The translations under genes and the position numbers were made by a program. A DNA stretch of 64,000 nt from M3007 sp031373665. Lineage in GTDB: Bacteria > Bacteroidota > Bacteroidia > Chitinophagales > Saprospiraceae. Shown piece by piece: positions 44,439 through 54,574 of this stretch (position 1 is the stretch's first letter; the number at the start of each line of letters is the position of its first letter). The stretch covers positions 4,264 through 68,263 of the forward strand of contig JANMMZ010000037.1 in NCBI GenBank assembly GCA_031373665.1, read 5' to 3'. The notes beneath the pieces are model-generated. The model was not told the origin of the DNA. It was given only the letters and a program-made list of their open reading frames with translations, and ran no database searches.

Positions 44439-46961
44439 ATGAATTTTATACTAAAAATGGCTTGGCGCGACAGCCGACGCAACCGTGCGCGTTTGTTTTT
44501 GTTTATATCGGCTATCACGGTAGGCGTGGCCGCTTTGACGGCGGTACGCTCATTTTCGTATAACCTGACCCGCGATATTGACCGCGAATCAAAAACATTG
44601 CTTGGTGCAGACTTGATGATACGAGCCAGCCAACCGGCTCCTGATTCTATTCTAAATCAGGTAGAATCCTGGGATGTAGAAAAATCAAAAGCCCTCAATT
44701 TTGTGAGTATGGTGCGGTTTCCTAAGAATGGTGGCACCCGCCTCTCTTTGATCCGAGCCTTGGAAGGAGATTTTCCTTTTTATGGAAAATGGAAAACATT
44801 GCCCGAAGACAGTTGGCAGACTTTCCGCAGTAAATCCACGGCACTGGTGGATCACGCACTCATGTTGCAGTTCAATTTGCAGCCCGGTGATAGCATTCAG
44901 GTAGGCAATATTATTGTACCCATTGAGGGCGATTTGCTCTCCTCTCCCGGAAGGGCAGGTGTGGCTTCCAGTGTAGCACCAGTGGTATTTATACCCGCTC
45001 ATTTGTTGGATAGCACCGGATTGGTTCAGCGCGGTAGCCGAATAGATTATCAGTATTTTTACAAGATGAAAACTGGAGCAGACCCTGATTTGCTGCTAAA
45101 ACCCTTGGAGAAGTCTATGGAAAAGGCCAATTTGGATTGGGATACGGTGAGCAGTCGAAAACAGAGCATTGGTACAGCATTCGGCAACTTTGGCACTTTC
45201 CTGAATCTGGTGGGGTTTATTTCGTTATTGTTGGGTTGTATTGGAGTGGCCGGTGCGGTACACATATATATCAAAGACAAATTGCCAACGGTAGCGATCC
45301 TACGTTGCCTGGGGGCAAGTGGCCGCAAAGCCTTTTATGTCTATCTATTACAGGTAGCAGGCATTGGCTTCATAGGGGCTTTATCGGGGGCCTTATTGGG
45401 TTCTTTGATTCAAAAATTACTGCCCGTGCTTGTGCGTGATTTATTACCGATTGAAGATGTCAGCACCGATCTTTCGTTGGTAGCCGTGGGTCAAGGAGTA
45501 GCCTTGGGCCTGACGGTGGCTGTGCTGTTTGCATTATTACCCTTGTCAGGCATCTTAAATACTTCTCCACTCCGCACGCTTCGCGCTTCATTTGGGGAGC
45601 AAGAAAACAATGATCGCTGGCTCCGATGGGGCGTTTATTCGCTTATTTTGGGGGCTATTGTACTGTTTAGTAAGTGGCTAATTGGCAATTGGACAGAAAC
45701 CTTGTTCTTTATTGGGGGTATTGCCGCTGCATTTGTGCTGCTCTATGTCATCGCGATACTGACTACTTGGGCGGTTCGTCGGTTTTTCCCGCGCCGCTGG
45801 AGTTATATATTTCGGCAGGGCATTGCCAATTTGTTTAGACCAGAAAATCAAACAGTGCTATTGGTGGTGACCATAGGCTTAGGTACGATGCTGCTTTCTA
45901 CTTTGTTTTTGACCCAAAACCTGCTCTTGAAACAGATTGCTTTTTCGGGCAGCGGCAACCAGCCAAATATGATTTTGTTTGATATTCAGGCAAATGATAA
46001 GGACTCTGTGGCGGCTTTGGTGCGCCAATTTAATATGCCTGTGATGCAACAAGTGCCTGTAGTGACTACTCGTGTAGAAACCATAGATGGGATCAATAAA
46101 GTCCAAGATGAAGCCGACTCCACTAAAGCGAGGCCAAGTTGGGTCTGGGATAGAGAGTACCGCGTCACATTTAGGGATACCTTGATTGACACCGAGGAAA
46201 TCACCGAAGGGGCTTGGGTAGGAACGCACCAGCCCGGCAAACCGATACAAGTTTCTATTTCGGATGGATTACAGAAGGCTACAAAGGCCAAAATAGGCAC
46301 TAAAATCGTGTTTAATGTGCAAGGCACGCGCATGGAATGCGAAGTAGCAAGCGTTCGGAAAGTTGATTTTAACCGGATTCAGACCAATTTTTTAGTACTG
46401 TTTCCAAAAGGTGTCCTGGAACGTGCGCCCCAGTTTCATGTGATTGTGTCAAGGGTGACGGAGGCTGAGCAGTCGGCTAGATTCCAATCTGAATTAGTGC
46501 GGCGTTATCCTGGTATTTCGGCTATTGACTTAACCCAAATACTTAAATCGGTGGACGAAGTGCTGCGAAAAGTATCGTTTGTGATTCGTTTCATGGCCTT
46601 ATTCAGTATATTAACAGGGCTTTTGGTCTTGATTAGTTCTATTTACCAAAGCAAATTTGCGCGAATCCGCGAAAGTGTATTGCTTCGTACCCTCGGTGCT
46701 AGTCGAAAGCAAATTTTGGGTATTATTTCCTTGGAATATTTCTTATTGGGCGCATTGGCGTGCTTGGCTGGCGTGGGTCTTTCGGTGATCGGCGCTTGGG
46801 CATTGGCGCGGTTTGCCTTTAAAATACCGTTTAGTCCAGAATGGTGGCCTTTGTTTACTACGTTTGGGGTGATTACCTCACTTACCGTCATCATTGGGTT
46901 GCTCAATAGTCGCGAAGTGGTAACCAAGCCACCCTTGGAAGTTTTGAGGTCAGAGATGTAA
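44439..46961 (+). CDS. FtsX-type permease, YbbP-like
   Basis: An 840-residue inner-membrane protein with the double FtsX layout of the YbbP family. The first span (about 17-40) leads into a periplasmic region (SKTLLGADLMIRASQP), then a span bundle with LPTVAILRCLGASGRKAFYVYLLQ, a central pair of spans, a second periplasmic region, and the C-terminal bundle with RESVLLRTLGASRKQILGI. In E. coli the YbbA-YbbP pair works with the esterase TesA. Here no YbbA ATPase is adjacent, so the partner is elsewhere or absent. The start codon follows a long divergent region; the next gene is a small lipoprotein. Confidence 0.85.
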   Translation: MNFILKMAWRDSRRNRARLFLFISAITVGVAALTAVRSFSYNLTRDIDRESKTLLGADLMIRASQPAPDSILNQVESWDVEKSKALNFVSMVRFPKNGGTRLSLIRALEGDFPFYGKWKTLPEDSWQTFRSKSTALVDHALMLQFNLQPGDSIQVGNIIVPIEGDLLSSPGRAGVASSVAPVVFIPAHLLDSTGLVQRGSRIDYQYFYKMKTGADPDLLLKPLEKSMEKANLDWDTVSSRKQSIGTAFGNFGTFLNLVGFISLLLGCIGVAGAVHIYIKDKLPTVAILRCLGASGRKAFYVYLLQVAGIGFIGALSGALLGSLIQKLLPVLVRDLLPIEDVSTDLSLVAVGQGVALGLTVAVLFALLPLSGILNTSPLRTLRASFGEQENNDRWLRWGVYSLILGAIVLFSKWLIGNWTETLFFIGGIAAAFVLLYVIAILTTWAVRRFFPRRWSYIFRQGIANLFRPENQTVLLVVTIGLGTMLLSTLFLTQNLLLKQIAFSGSGNQPNMILFDIQANDKDSVAALVRQFNMPVMQQVPVVTTRVETIDGINKVQDEADSTKARPSWVWDREYRVTFRDTLIDTEEITEGAWVGTHQPGKPIQVSISDGLQKATKAKIGTKIVFNVQGTRMECEVASVRKVDFNRIQTNFLVLFPKGVLERAPQFHVIVSRVTEAEQSARFQSELVRRYPGISAIDLTQILKSVDEVLRKVSFVIRFMALFSILTGLLVLISSIYQSKFARIRESVLLRTLGASRKQILGIISLEYFLLGALACLAGVGLSVIGAWALARFAFKIPFSPEWWPLFTTFGVITSLTVIIGLLNSREVVTKPPLEVLRSEM

Positions 46962-47060
46962 AAAATAGCGGGTTGTACGGATCAAAACGGTTTCTTAACG
47001 TTTCGGGTTAAACTGTTGCTAAAGTAGGTAAAACACTAGTAGTCATACCGAATTTCCGTT

Positions 47061-47068
47061 TATGTTTG
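47061..47068 (+). promoter_or_regulatory. -7 element of the small lipoprotein gene
   Basis: TATGTTTG, an exact consensus match, 27 nt before the ATG at 47096. Confidence 0.5.
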
Positions 47069-47095
47069 CTCCTATGAACTAAAACTTTCATAGAT

Positions 47096-47536
47096 ATGAA
47101 AAACTTTCGCTTGTTGCCCTTATTTGCGACCCTTTCCCTACTCGTGATCTCTTGCGATCAAGATCCACCCCCACTGAACCTCGATACTTGGGATGTCCGG
47201 TGGCATGATGATGACCAATCTGGAAATAATACCGCAGAAGATGCCCTGCATTTTAATATTTATGCTTCCACGACTGATTCTGATTCCGACGATCAATATT
47301 TTACGGAGTGGGAATTTAGTTATACTGTAAATGATAAATTTGGAGGCGTTTTGCTTGGAAATGAGCGCGAAAACGCCAACAGCCTCACTGTTGACTTAGA
47401 CATTACGCTCGATAATCTTGCCGTTCCGGGCGCTGGCAGCCTTCAAAAAAAGGATGTGGTTGCATTCCGTTTTTGGGCTATAGATAATTGTGGCACCACC
47501 ATAGAGCAGGAGTATAGATACGTGTTAGAAGACTAG
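47096..47536 (+). CDS. Small acidic lipoprotein
   Basis: A 146-residue protein. The signal peptide ends in VISC (Cys20), a lipobox. The mature part is acidic (DDDQSGNN, TTDSDSDDQ) and beta-rich, with a pattern like a short immunoglobulin or Calx-type sandwich (EWEFSYTVNDKFGG, VVAFRFWAIDNCG). No family is recognised. It is monocistronic and ends 25 bases from the converging GT-C gene. It ends in TAG, showing that TAG is an ordinary stop in this genome. Confidence 0.65.
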   Translation: MKNFRLLPLFATLSLLVISCDQDPPPLNLDTWDVRWHDDDQSGNNTAEDALHFNIYASTTDSDSDDQYFTEWEFSYTVNDKFGGVLLGNERENANSLTVDLDITLDNLAVPGAGSLQKKDVVAFRFWAIDNCGTTIEQEYRYVLED

Positions 47537-47561
47537 TATTTTTTCGATACTATTCCAGTAC

Positions 47562-49574
47562 TTATTGCATCAATTGCTGATCTATGGCATTGGTTTGAGC
47601 ACCCAGTTGCCTTGCCTTTTGGTAATCTTGCTGGGCTGCTGCTTTATTGCCCGATTGGGCGTAAGCCCTAGCGCGCTCTATAAATGCAATGCCAAATTTC
47701 GGATTGAGCCTAATGGCTTCACTCAGATCAGCAATTGCCTCGGGGTTCCTTTTCATGGCTCTCTGTATCATTCCTGCTTCATACCATACATTGGCATTGA
47801 AAGGATCCAACTTCAAGTATTGCTTGTAGTCGTCCAAGGCTTTGTCGTACTGTTGGAGGCTATAATAGGCAATAGAACGGTTAAAATATCCATTTTTATT
47901 GGTAGGATCCAAAGAAATACCTTCAGAAATATCGCGGATGGTACTTGCAAAATCGCTTCTTGCTCCAAAGGCTGCGCCCCTATTAATCAGCGACTCCGCC
48001 TTGGTTTTGGGCTTATCTGCTGATTTTTCTACTGCTGAATTATAGTCATCTATAGCCTTTTGAATATAAGCAGACTCTTGTGCTTTGTATTTGCCTGACA
48101 TGGCCATATCAAAATAAGTCTTACCTCGGCTGTTATACAATTCCGCATTTTTGGGGTTGATCGTTACCGCTTGTGTATAGTCTTTCAGTGCTGCTTCATA
48201 TTTGCCAAGGCCGCGCAAGTATTGGCCACGATTCCAGTAGGGTAGAGAGTTTGTGTTGTCTTCAAATTTCATAACATGAGACCACAGTGTTTCCCCATTT
48301 TTCCAAATGCCTATTTGTTTCACCGTAACGAAAGCACATATCAAGCCTACAACGGCTACGATGGCTTGTAGGCGACCACGCAAGGAGTGATCTTCGTAAT
48401 ACTTAGAGAAATACCAACCAGCAATAGCAAAAAATCCAAAATATGGGACATATGTGAAACGATCAGCCAAAAAGCCTTGGCCTGCACCAAATATTTGAAG
48501 TAGAAACATCACATTGAAGAAGAAAAATGCCACGCCAAAAACCTCCATCCGACGATCTGCTTTCCAGAGTCGCCAAACGAGGAAACAGGCTGCTCCAAAG
48601 ATGATCGGTGCCAAATAAACATACACCGGCAAGGGCTTAGGATAAGGGTAAAGGGGCGACATCGGATAGGGCAAAACCAATTTGTATAGGTAAACACTAA
48701 ACGAATATGCGCCAATACAAAGGCGGTCTAAGAAATTGAAATTGGTAATATCATCATTGGTAGATCCTTGAGCTTTCAGGGTAGAAAGGTTAATCATACC
48801 AATAGCCAAGGAAATCAGCCAAAATGGAGCCTTTTCTACAATGCGTCCAAAATTCAAAGGACGGCGAAACCAATAATCCAGAGCAAGCATAGATAAAGGT
48901 AGGGTAACGGCCTGTATCTTTGAAAGTCCTGAAAGCAAGGCCAATACAGTCATACCAATATAGATGCCCCACGCTGGCTGCCCATTGTCACGTTGGCGAA
49001 TCCACTTGACATAATAAGCCAACGCAGCAAAGAAAAATACGGCAAACAGTACGTCTTTACGCTCCGTAGCCCAAGCCACGGACTCTACTCGCATAGGGTG
49101 AATCCCAAAAAGCAAGCCTCCGACCACAATGCCAGCATAGCCAACACCCATTCGCTTTAGCAAGAGCATCACAAAGAATACGGTGGCCAAGTGTAGCCAT
49201 AGGTTATTGAAGTGTATGAGTTTAGGGCTATTAACGCCCCCGGCTATTGACTTTTCAATGGCAAAAGTCAAGATCGTCAGTGGGTTATAGTTACCAATGA
49301 CAGCACCTTTTTCAATATCGAAAATATTACTGACGACCTCTCCCCAAGGTCGTACGCCCACTAGTTCAATATTCTTATTTTCTGTAATATTAGGATCATC
49401 GTCCCAGTTGACAAATTCATTGTAAAGTGATGGTACATAGCACGCGCCAGTGATACCCAATACGATGAGAACGATGGTGAGCCAGCCTGAGGAACCAGCC
49501 CCAGCGTTATCATTTTTGGTTTTTGCTGCCGTCTTGGGTTGGGCTTTTTGGATTGGGATATTTTTCTTTGCCAT
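47562..49574 (-). CDS. TMTC-like GT-C glycosyltransferase with TPR repeats (copy 1)
   Basis: A 670-residue inner-membrane protein. After a basic N-terminal tail and the first span, the periplasmic loop has FVNWDDDPNITEN, the acidic motif of GT-C enzymes. About nine spans follow, with GIHPMRVESVAWATERKDVLFAVFFFAALAYY and ADRFTYVPYFGFFAIAGW, both hallmarks of TMTC/PMT-like proteins. Residues about 430-665 are tandem TPR repeats. Eukaryotic TMTC proteins transfer O-mannose to proteins; in Bacteroidota these are presumed dolichol- or polyprenol-linked glycosyl transferases. Two close relatives lie nearby, at 52587 and 57546. Confidence 0.82.
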   Translation of the reverse strand: MAKKNIPIQKAQPKTAAKTKNDNAGAGSSGWLTIVLIVLGITGACYVPSLYNEFVNWDDDPNITENKNIELVGVRPWGEVVSNIFDIEKGAVIGNYNPLTILTFAIEKSIAGGVNSPKLIHFNNLWLHLATVFFVMLLLKRMGVGYAGIVVGGLLFGIHPMRVESVAWATERKDVLFAVFFFAALAYYVKWIRQRDNGQPAWGIYIGMTVLALLSGLSKIQAVTLPLSMLALDYWFRRPLNFGRIVEKAPFWLISLAIGMINLSTLKAQGSTNDDITNFNFLDRLCIGAYSFSVYLYKLVLPYPMSPLYPYPKPLPVYVYLAPIIFGAACFLVWRLWKADRRMEVFGVAFFFFNVMFLLQIFGAGQGFLADRFTYVPYFGFFAIAGWYFSKYYEDHSLRGRLQAIVAVVGLICAFVTVKQIGIWKNGETLWSHVMKFEDNTNSLPYWNRGQYLRGLGKYEAALKDYTQAVTINPKNAELYNSRGKTYFDMAMSGKYKAQESAYIQKAIDDYNSAVEKSADKPKTKAESLINRGAAFGARSDFASTIRDISEGISLDPTNKNGYFNRSIAYYSLQQYDKALDDYKQYLKLDPFNANVWYEAGMIQRAMKRNPEAIADLSEAIRLNPKFGIAFIERARAYAQSGNKAAAQQDYQKARQLGAQTNAIDQQLMQ

Positions 49575-49796
49575 ATTTTGCGTTGATTGCTTGGCGCAAA
49601 AATAGCAGAGTATTTTGGTATTCTACTTATGCGTGCGCGAAATAATTGAACAAATGGATACTTTAGAAACCGCCAGAATGCAAATTCACTATAAATTGGT
49701 AAAGCATTCAGTGCAGATGCAGCATAATAACTTTAAGAGTCCACATTCCTTAAATAAAATAAAAACAAAAAGTTTTATAATTTTATTTATTTTTCT

Positions 49797-49804
49797 TACC
49801 TTTG
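49797..49804 (+). promoter_or_regulatory. -7 element of the parC gene
   Basis: TACCTTTG, a perfect match, 40 nt before the ATG at 49845. A TTTT lies near the -33 position at a spacing of about 19-20. Confidence 0.6.
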
Positions 49805-49844
49805 CGCAGTTGATTTGGTTCTAATACTCAAAACCGACAAAAAA

Positions 49845-52538
49845 ATGGCTCGCGTAAAGAAAGATACCTCCGTACCACCTACGGTTTCCATGAACGGAGA
49901 AGACACCGTCGTCACCCTTTCGGGGATGTACCAAAACTATTTTCTGGACTATGCCTCCTATGTAATATTGGAGCGTGCTGTCCCGGCTATTGAAGATGGC
50001 CTCAAGCCTGTACAAAGGCGTATTTTGCACGCCATGTTTGAGCAGCACGATGGTCGCTACCATAAAGTAGCCAACCTGATCGGCCAAACCATGCAGTACC
50101 ATCCACACGGCGATGCCGCCATCGGGGAAGCCATGGTCAATATGGGGCAAAAGGAACTTATGATTGACTGTCAGGGCAACTGGGGCGATTTTAGGACAGG
50201 CGATTCTGCGGCAGCCGCTCGTTATATTGAGGCTCGCCTCACTAAGTTTGCCTTGGATGTGGCATTCAACCACGATACTACGGTCTGGCAATTGAGTTAT
50301 GATGGTCGCAAGCGCGAACCAGTCAATCTGCCCATGAAATTTCCGCTGTTACTGGCTCAAGGTGCAGAAGGTATCGCTGTAGGTCTGAGTACTAAGATCC
50401 TGCCCCACAATTTTATTGAAATTATCAAGGCCAGTATAGCCGCCCTAAAAGGCCGAAAATCTGATTTGATCCCTGACTTTCCCACAGGGGGCATGGTGGA
50501 TGCCGCCAATTATAATGGTGGTGCGAGGGGTGGCAAGATCCGAGTGCGTGCAAGAATCAAAGAAATAGACAAAAAGACACTACAAATCACCGAAATTCCT
50601 TTCAGTGTCACCACGGGAGATTTGATAGAATCCATTCTTAAAGCCAATGAAAAAGGGCAGATCAAGATCAAGAAAGTTATAGATAAGGTAGCGGCCAATG
50701 TGGACATTGAAATAGAGTTGCAGCCCGGTGTCAGCCCCGATGTCACGATTGATGCACTTTATGCTTTCACCGATTGCGAAGTAGGCATCAGTCCCAACTG
50801 TTGCATTATCCTTGATAACAAGCCTTTATTCACCGATGTGAATGAGATGCTGCGGATCAGTACCGAGAATACTAAGGAACTGTTGCGCACAGAATTGGAA
50901 ATACAGAAGGGAGACCTAGAAGAAAAACTACACTTCTCCTCTTTAGAAAAAATATTCATCGAAAAGCGAATTTACCGCGACATAGAAGAGTGCGAAACGT
51001 GGGAATCGGTACTGGAGACCATTGATATAGGCTTAAAAAAATACATATCCACGCCTTCAGAGGTGGGTTATGCCGCTGAAAAAACCAAAATAAAACTCCT
51101 CCGCGACATCACTGAAGAGGACTTGGTGAGGTTGACCGAAATACGGATCAAACGTATTTCCAAGTTCAATACCTTCAAGGCAGATGAAGAAATTACTAAA
51201 CTCAACGCGGAATTGGCTCAGACCAAGCACCACTTGGAACACTTGACGGAGTATGCAATTGCATATTTTGAAAACCTATTGGCCAAACATGGAAAAGGTC
51301 GCGAACGTCGTACCGAAATCATCCAATTTGATACGATTCAGGCATCGGCAGTGGTCGCTAACAATGCCAAATTGTACATCAACAGGATCGAAGGTTTTAT
51401 TGGTACGGGCTTGAAAAAAGACGAGTTTGTGCAAGATTGCTCTGATATTGATGACGTTATCATATTCCGCCGCGATGGCGTGATGAAAGTGCAGCGCGTT
51501 GGGGATAAGATTTTTGTCGGTAAAGACATCATACACGTGGCTGTTTGGAAAAAAAATGACGAACGCACTACCTATAACATGGCTTATTTGGATGCTAAAA
51601 CGGGCCGTACTTTTGTAAAACGTTTCAATGTAACAGCGATTACTCGTGATAAAGAATATCAATTAGGCTCAGATACGAAGGGCTCGAAAGTGCTTTATTT
51701 CACCACCAATGCCAATGGGGAAAGTGAAGTGGTCAATGTCATGTTGACGGCAGCCAGCACGGCAAAAATCAAAGTATTTGATTATGATTTTGTAGAATTG
51801 GGTATCAAAGGCCGCGAATCTATGGGTAATATCCTAACCAAATACCCAGTGAAGCAAATACGCCAAAAAGAGGTGGGAAAAAGCACCATTGGGGCACAAA
51901 AACTTTGGTTTGATGATATTACTGGTCGCTTAAATACCAATGAGCGTGGCCAATTGTTGGGTGAATTTGATACGGGCGATAACTTGCTCATTTTATACAA
52001 TGATGGTAGTTATGAAGTGACCGATACGGATGTACAACAGCGTTTCGATATGAAAGAAATCCTCCATTTTTGCCGCCTATCGCCTGCGCTAGTGGTCAGT
52101 ACTGTGCATTTTGATGGAAATAAAGGCTGGACGATGGTGAAACGATTCCACATCGAAACCACTAAAATCAAAGAACGATTCTCTTACCTGACTGATCATG
52201 CAAAATCAAAAATGCTCTTCGTGTCGGTGAAAGAAAACCCACGCATCAAATATACCTTAAAAATAAAAGGTAAACCAATGACGGGCGAGGTATCATTGGG
52301 TGAATTCATGGAGCCCAAGGGCTGGAAGGCTGTAGGAAATCGGTTAAGTGACCAAATACTCACGGCGATCAAAGAAATTGAAGTGAGCGAATCCAAACTA
52401 TTGCCCAAAGTTGCCCCAGATGAAGAGAGCGTACCGCAGCAAGCAAGTCTATTTGATATACCTGAGGACATAAAACCACCAGTACAATCAGAAGATAAAA
52501 AGACTTTTAAAGCAGGCGACACAATAGATTTTGATTAA
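49845..52538 (+). CDS. parC: Topoisomerase IV subunit A (ParC)
   Basis: An 897-residue type IIA topoisomerase subunit that breaks and rejoins DNA to decatenate chromosomes. Start at ATG 49845 (MARVKKDTSV). The breakage-reunion domain has LERAVPAIEDGLKPVQRRILHAMFE, QYHPHGDAAIGEAMVNMGQ (quinolone-resistance region) and the active Tyr127 in AAARYIEARLTKF. Coiled coil and C-terminal beta-pinwheel domains follow. The DYASYVILERA signature separates ParC from GyrA (which has SMSVIVSRALPD). parE is not adjacent. A TMTC-like gene follows after 48 bases. Confidence 0.93.
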   Translation: MARVKKDTSVPPTVSMNGEDTVVTLSGMYQNYFLDYASYVILERAVPAIEDGLKPVQRRILHAMFEQHDGRYHKVANLIGQTMQYHPHGDAAIGEAMVNMGQKELMIDCQGNWGDFRTGDSAAAARYIEARLTKFALDVAFNHDTTVWQLSYDGRKREPVNLPMKFPLLLAQGAEGIAVGLSTKILPHNFIEIIKASIAALKGRKSDLIPDFPTGGMVDAANYNGGARGGKIRVRARIKEIDKKTLQITEIPFSVTTGDLIESILKANEKGQIKIKKVIDKVAANVDIEIELQPGVSPDVTIDALYAFTDCEVGISPNCCIILDNKPLFTDVNEMLRISTENTKELLRTELEIQKGDLEEKLHFSSLEKIFIEKRIYRDIEECETWESVLETIDIGLKKYISTPSEVGYAAEKTKIKLLRDITEEDLVRLTEIRIKRISKFNTFKADEEITKLNAELAQTKHHLEHLTEYAIAYFENLLAKHGKGRERRTEIIQFDTIQASAVVANNAKLYINRIEGFIGTGLKKDEFVQDCSDIDDVIIFRRDGVMKVQRVGDKIFVGKDIIHVAVWKKNDERTTYNMAYLDAKTGRTFVKRFNVTAITRDKEYQLGSDTKGSKVLYFTTNANGESEVVNVMLTAASTAKIKVFDYDFVELGIKGRESMGNILTKYPVKQIRQKEVGKSTIGAQKLWFDDITGRLNTNERGQLLGEFDTGDNLLILYNDGSYEVTDTDVQQRFDMKEILHFCRLSPALVVSTVHFDGNKGWTMVKRFHIETTKIKERFSYLTDHAKSKMLFVSVKENPRIKYTLKIKGKPMTGEVSLGEFMEPKGWKAVGNRLSDQILTAIKEIEVSESKLLPKVAPDEESVPQQASLFDIPEDIKPPVQSEDKKTFKAGDTIDFD

Positions 52539-52555
52539 TGATTGATCAAAGGTAT

Positions 52556-52563
52556 TAACTTTG
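52556..52563 (+). promoter_or_regulatory. -7 element of the second TMTC-like gene
   Basis: TAACTTTG, exact consensus, 23 nt before the ATG at 52587; a TTTG occurs at 52530-52533 in the 3' end of parC, spacing 22. Confidence 0.55.
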
Positions 52564-52586
52564 CGCTTCTATATAATAAACGATAC

Positions 52587-54548
52587 ATGGCTGCGAAAAG
52601 TAAAACGACTACCACCAACACCAAACCTAGCGCTCCTAAACAGGCAAAAGTCAATGTAACCCCTACTGGTTTACCGCCAGAGCAACGGATGTTCAAGGCC
52701 GGATTTTGGAGCGACCATTGGTTACCAATGGTCATATTAATGGCCATTTCATTCCTAATATACGCCAAATCCATTGGTTTTGGTTATATTTTGGACGATG
52801 AAATGGTGATTTGGAAAAATACCTATGTGCTAAAAGGATTTGGTGGACTCCGCGAGATATTTAGTGGTGATAGTTTTATGGGCTACTTCCAGAAGCAGCA
52901 ATTTTTGTTGGAAGGTGGCCGTTACCGACCATTATCACTGGCTACCTTCGCCATAGAAGTAGGATTATTTGGGCCAGAGAAGCCTATGTTCGGGCATATT
53001 TTCAATATTATTTTTTATGGCTTGACGGCCATTGTGCTGTATCGGTTGTTGTTGGGTCTGTTTCCTATACAATCTAGTCGCCTTTGGTACGCTAGTTTGG
53101 CCTTCTTTGCAGCAGCCTTCTTTGTGCTGCATCCCCTTCACAGCGAGTGTGTCGCCAATATCAAGGGTCGCGATGAAATATTAGCTTTACTGGGCAGTCT
53201 TTTTGCCCTTTATGCAGCCCTAAAATATGGTGATACGGGACAAAAACGTTGGTTAGCCTTATCAGGATTTAGCCTGTTTTTGGCCATGTTATCCAAAGAA
53301 AATGCGCTTACATTTGTCGCGATTATTCCTATTACGATTTGGTTTTTTAGATCCAAAGATAAAACGGTTGGCAGTAGTGGTATCACCCCAATTACAGTGG
53401 TATTATTTGCGGTTGCATTGCTGTTTATTCTCATTCGCTACCGCGCTTTAGGCTTTATGGTAGGTCACGGCAAGGCCGTTACAGATCTGATGAACGATCC
53501 ATTTCTTGGCATGACTGGGTCTGAACGACTGGCCACCATATCGCTCACTTTAGGCTGGTATATAAAGTTATTGTTCGTACCGCACCCACTCACCCACGAT
53601 TATTACCCTTACCATGTACCCAAAGTGAATTGGAGTGACTGGAGGGCTTTGGCAGGAGCAGGCATCCATGTCGCTATGGGTATTTGGGCGGTACTCAACT
53701 TTCGTAAAGGCAAATTACTGGCCTATCTTATCCTGTTTTATGTCTTGACCTTGAGTATCGTATCCAATCTATTCGTATCGGTAGGTACCTTTATGAACGA
53801 GCGTTTTGTGTTTATGCCTTCTGTCGCATTTTGCATATTGCTGGCTTGGTTGCTTACACAAAAACTACCTTTGTTGATCAAAGAGCAACCCGGTGCATTC
53901 AATATCTTAGGTGCGATGTTGGCCGCTACGATTGGGGGACTTTATGCTTATGGCACCATCACCCGTGTACCTGATTGGGAGACCGCCTTTACCCTCAATA
54001 AATCTGCGGTACAATCGTCGCCCAATAGTGCGAGGGCTCAAAGTTTTTATGTCACTGCCCTGTACCAAGAAAAGTACCTAAAAATAAAGGATGAAAAACT
54101 TCAAGAACCTTATGTGGACACTATGGAATACCATATCAACAAGGCATTGGAGATTAATCCTGATTATGGTGCTGCCCTGATTATGAAATCTGCGGTAGCG
54201 GCAGCGCGTTTTGAACAAGACCACCAGTTGGATAAATTTTTCCATGAATTAACTTATATCATGGAGAAAATACCCTACAATACCAATTTTAGAAACTTCT
54301 TAGACCAGTATATGAAACGCTTAGAAGCCTCAAATTCGGATAAATATGTGCCATTTTGCCATAGAACAGGCTATGATTTTTATTTTAAAAAGAAAAATGA
54401 CGCTAAAACGGCCAAAGTCTTTTTAGAGTACGGCCTTAATAGGCAAACCGAAGATATCCGTATTTTCAAAGCCCTTCAAGAAGTATATACTGCCTTGGGC
54501 GAAACCGATAAAGCGGCATATATGGCAGCGGAAGCTGCCAAACAATAG
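52587..54548 (+). CDS. TMTC-like GT-C glycosyltransferase with TPR repeats (copy 2)
   Basis: A 653-residue inner-membrane protein starting at ATG 52587 (MAAKSKTTTTNTKPSAP), with a long basic, Thr/Pro-rich N-terminal tail. The first periplasmic loop has FGYILDDEMVIWKN, the DD/DE motif of GT-C enzymes. Multi-span core blocks are HPLHSECVANIKGRDEILALLGSLFALYAALKYGD and FMNERFVFMPSVAFCILLAWLL. The C-terminal 180 residues are helical TPR-like repeats. It differs from copies 1 and 3 in having C-V-A-N-I-K-G-R-D instead of S-V-A-W-x-x-E-R-K-D. It lies between parC and recG. Confidence 0.8.
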   Translation: MAAKSKTTTTNTKPSAPKQAKVNVTPTGLPPEQRMFKAGFWSDHWLPMVILMAISFLIYAKSIGFGYILDDEMVIWKNTYVLKGFGGLREIFSGDSFMGYFQKQQFLLEGGRYRPLSLATFAIEVGLFGPEKPMFGHIFNIIFYGLTAIVLYRLLLGLFPIQSSRLWYASLAFFAAAFFVLHPLHSECVANIKGRDEILALLGSLFALYAALKYGDTGQKRWLALSGFSLFLAMLSKENALTFVAIIPITIWFFRSKDKTVGSSGITPITVVLFAVALLFILIRYRALGFMVGHGKAVTDLMNDPFLGMTGSERLATISLTLGWYIKLLFVPHPLTHDYYPYHVPKVNWSDWRALAGAGIHVAMGIWAVLNFRKGKLLAYLILFYVLTLSIVSNLFVSVGTFMNERFVFMPSVAFCILLAWLLTQKLPLLIKEQPGAFNILGAMLAATIGGLYAYGTITRVPDWETAFTLNKSAVQSSPNSARAQSFYVTALYQEKYLKIKDEKLQEPYVDTMEYHINKALEINPDYGAALIMKSAVAAARFEQDHQLDKFFHELTYIMEKIPYNTNFRNFLDQYMKRLEASNSDKYVPFCHRTGYDFYFKKKNDAKTAKVFLEYGLNRQTEDIRIFKALQEVYTALGETDKAAYMAAEAAKQ

Positions 54549-54574
54549 CCCCATTAACGAATCAATGCCTAAAC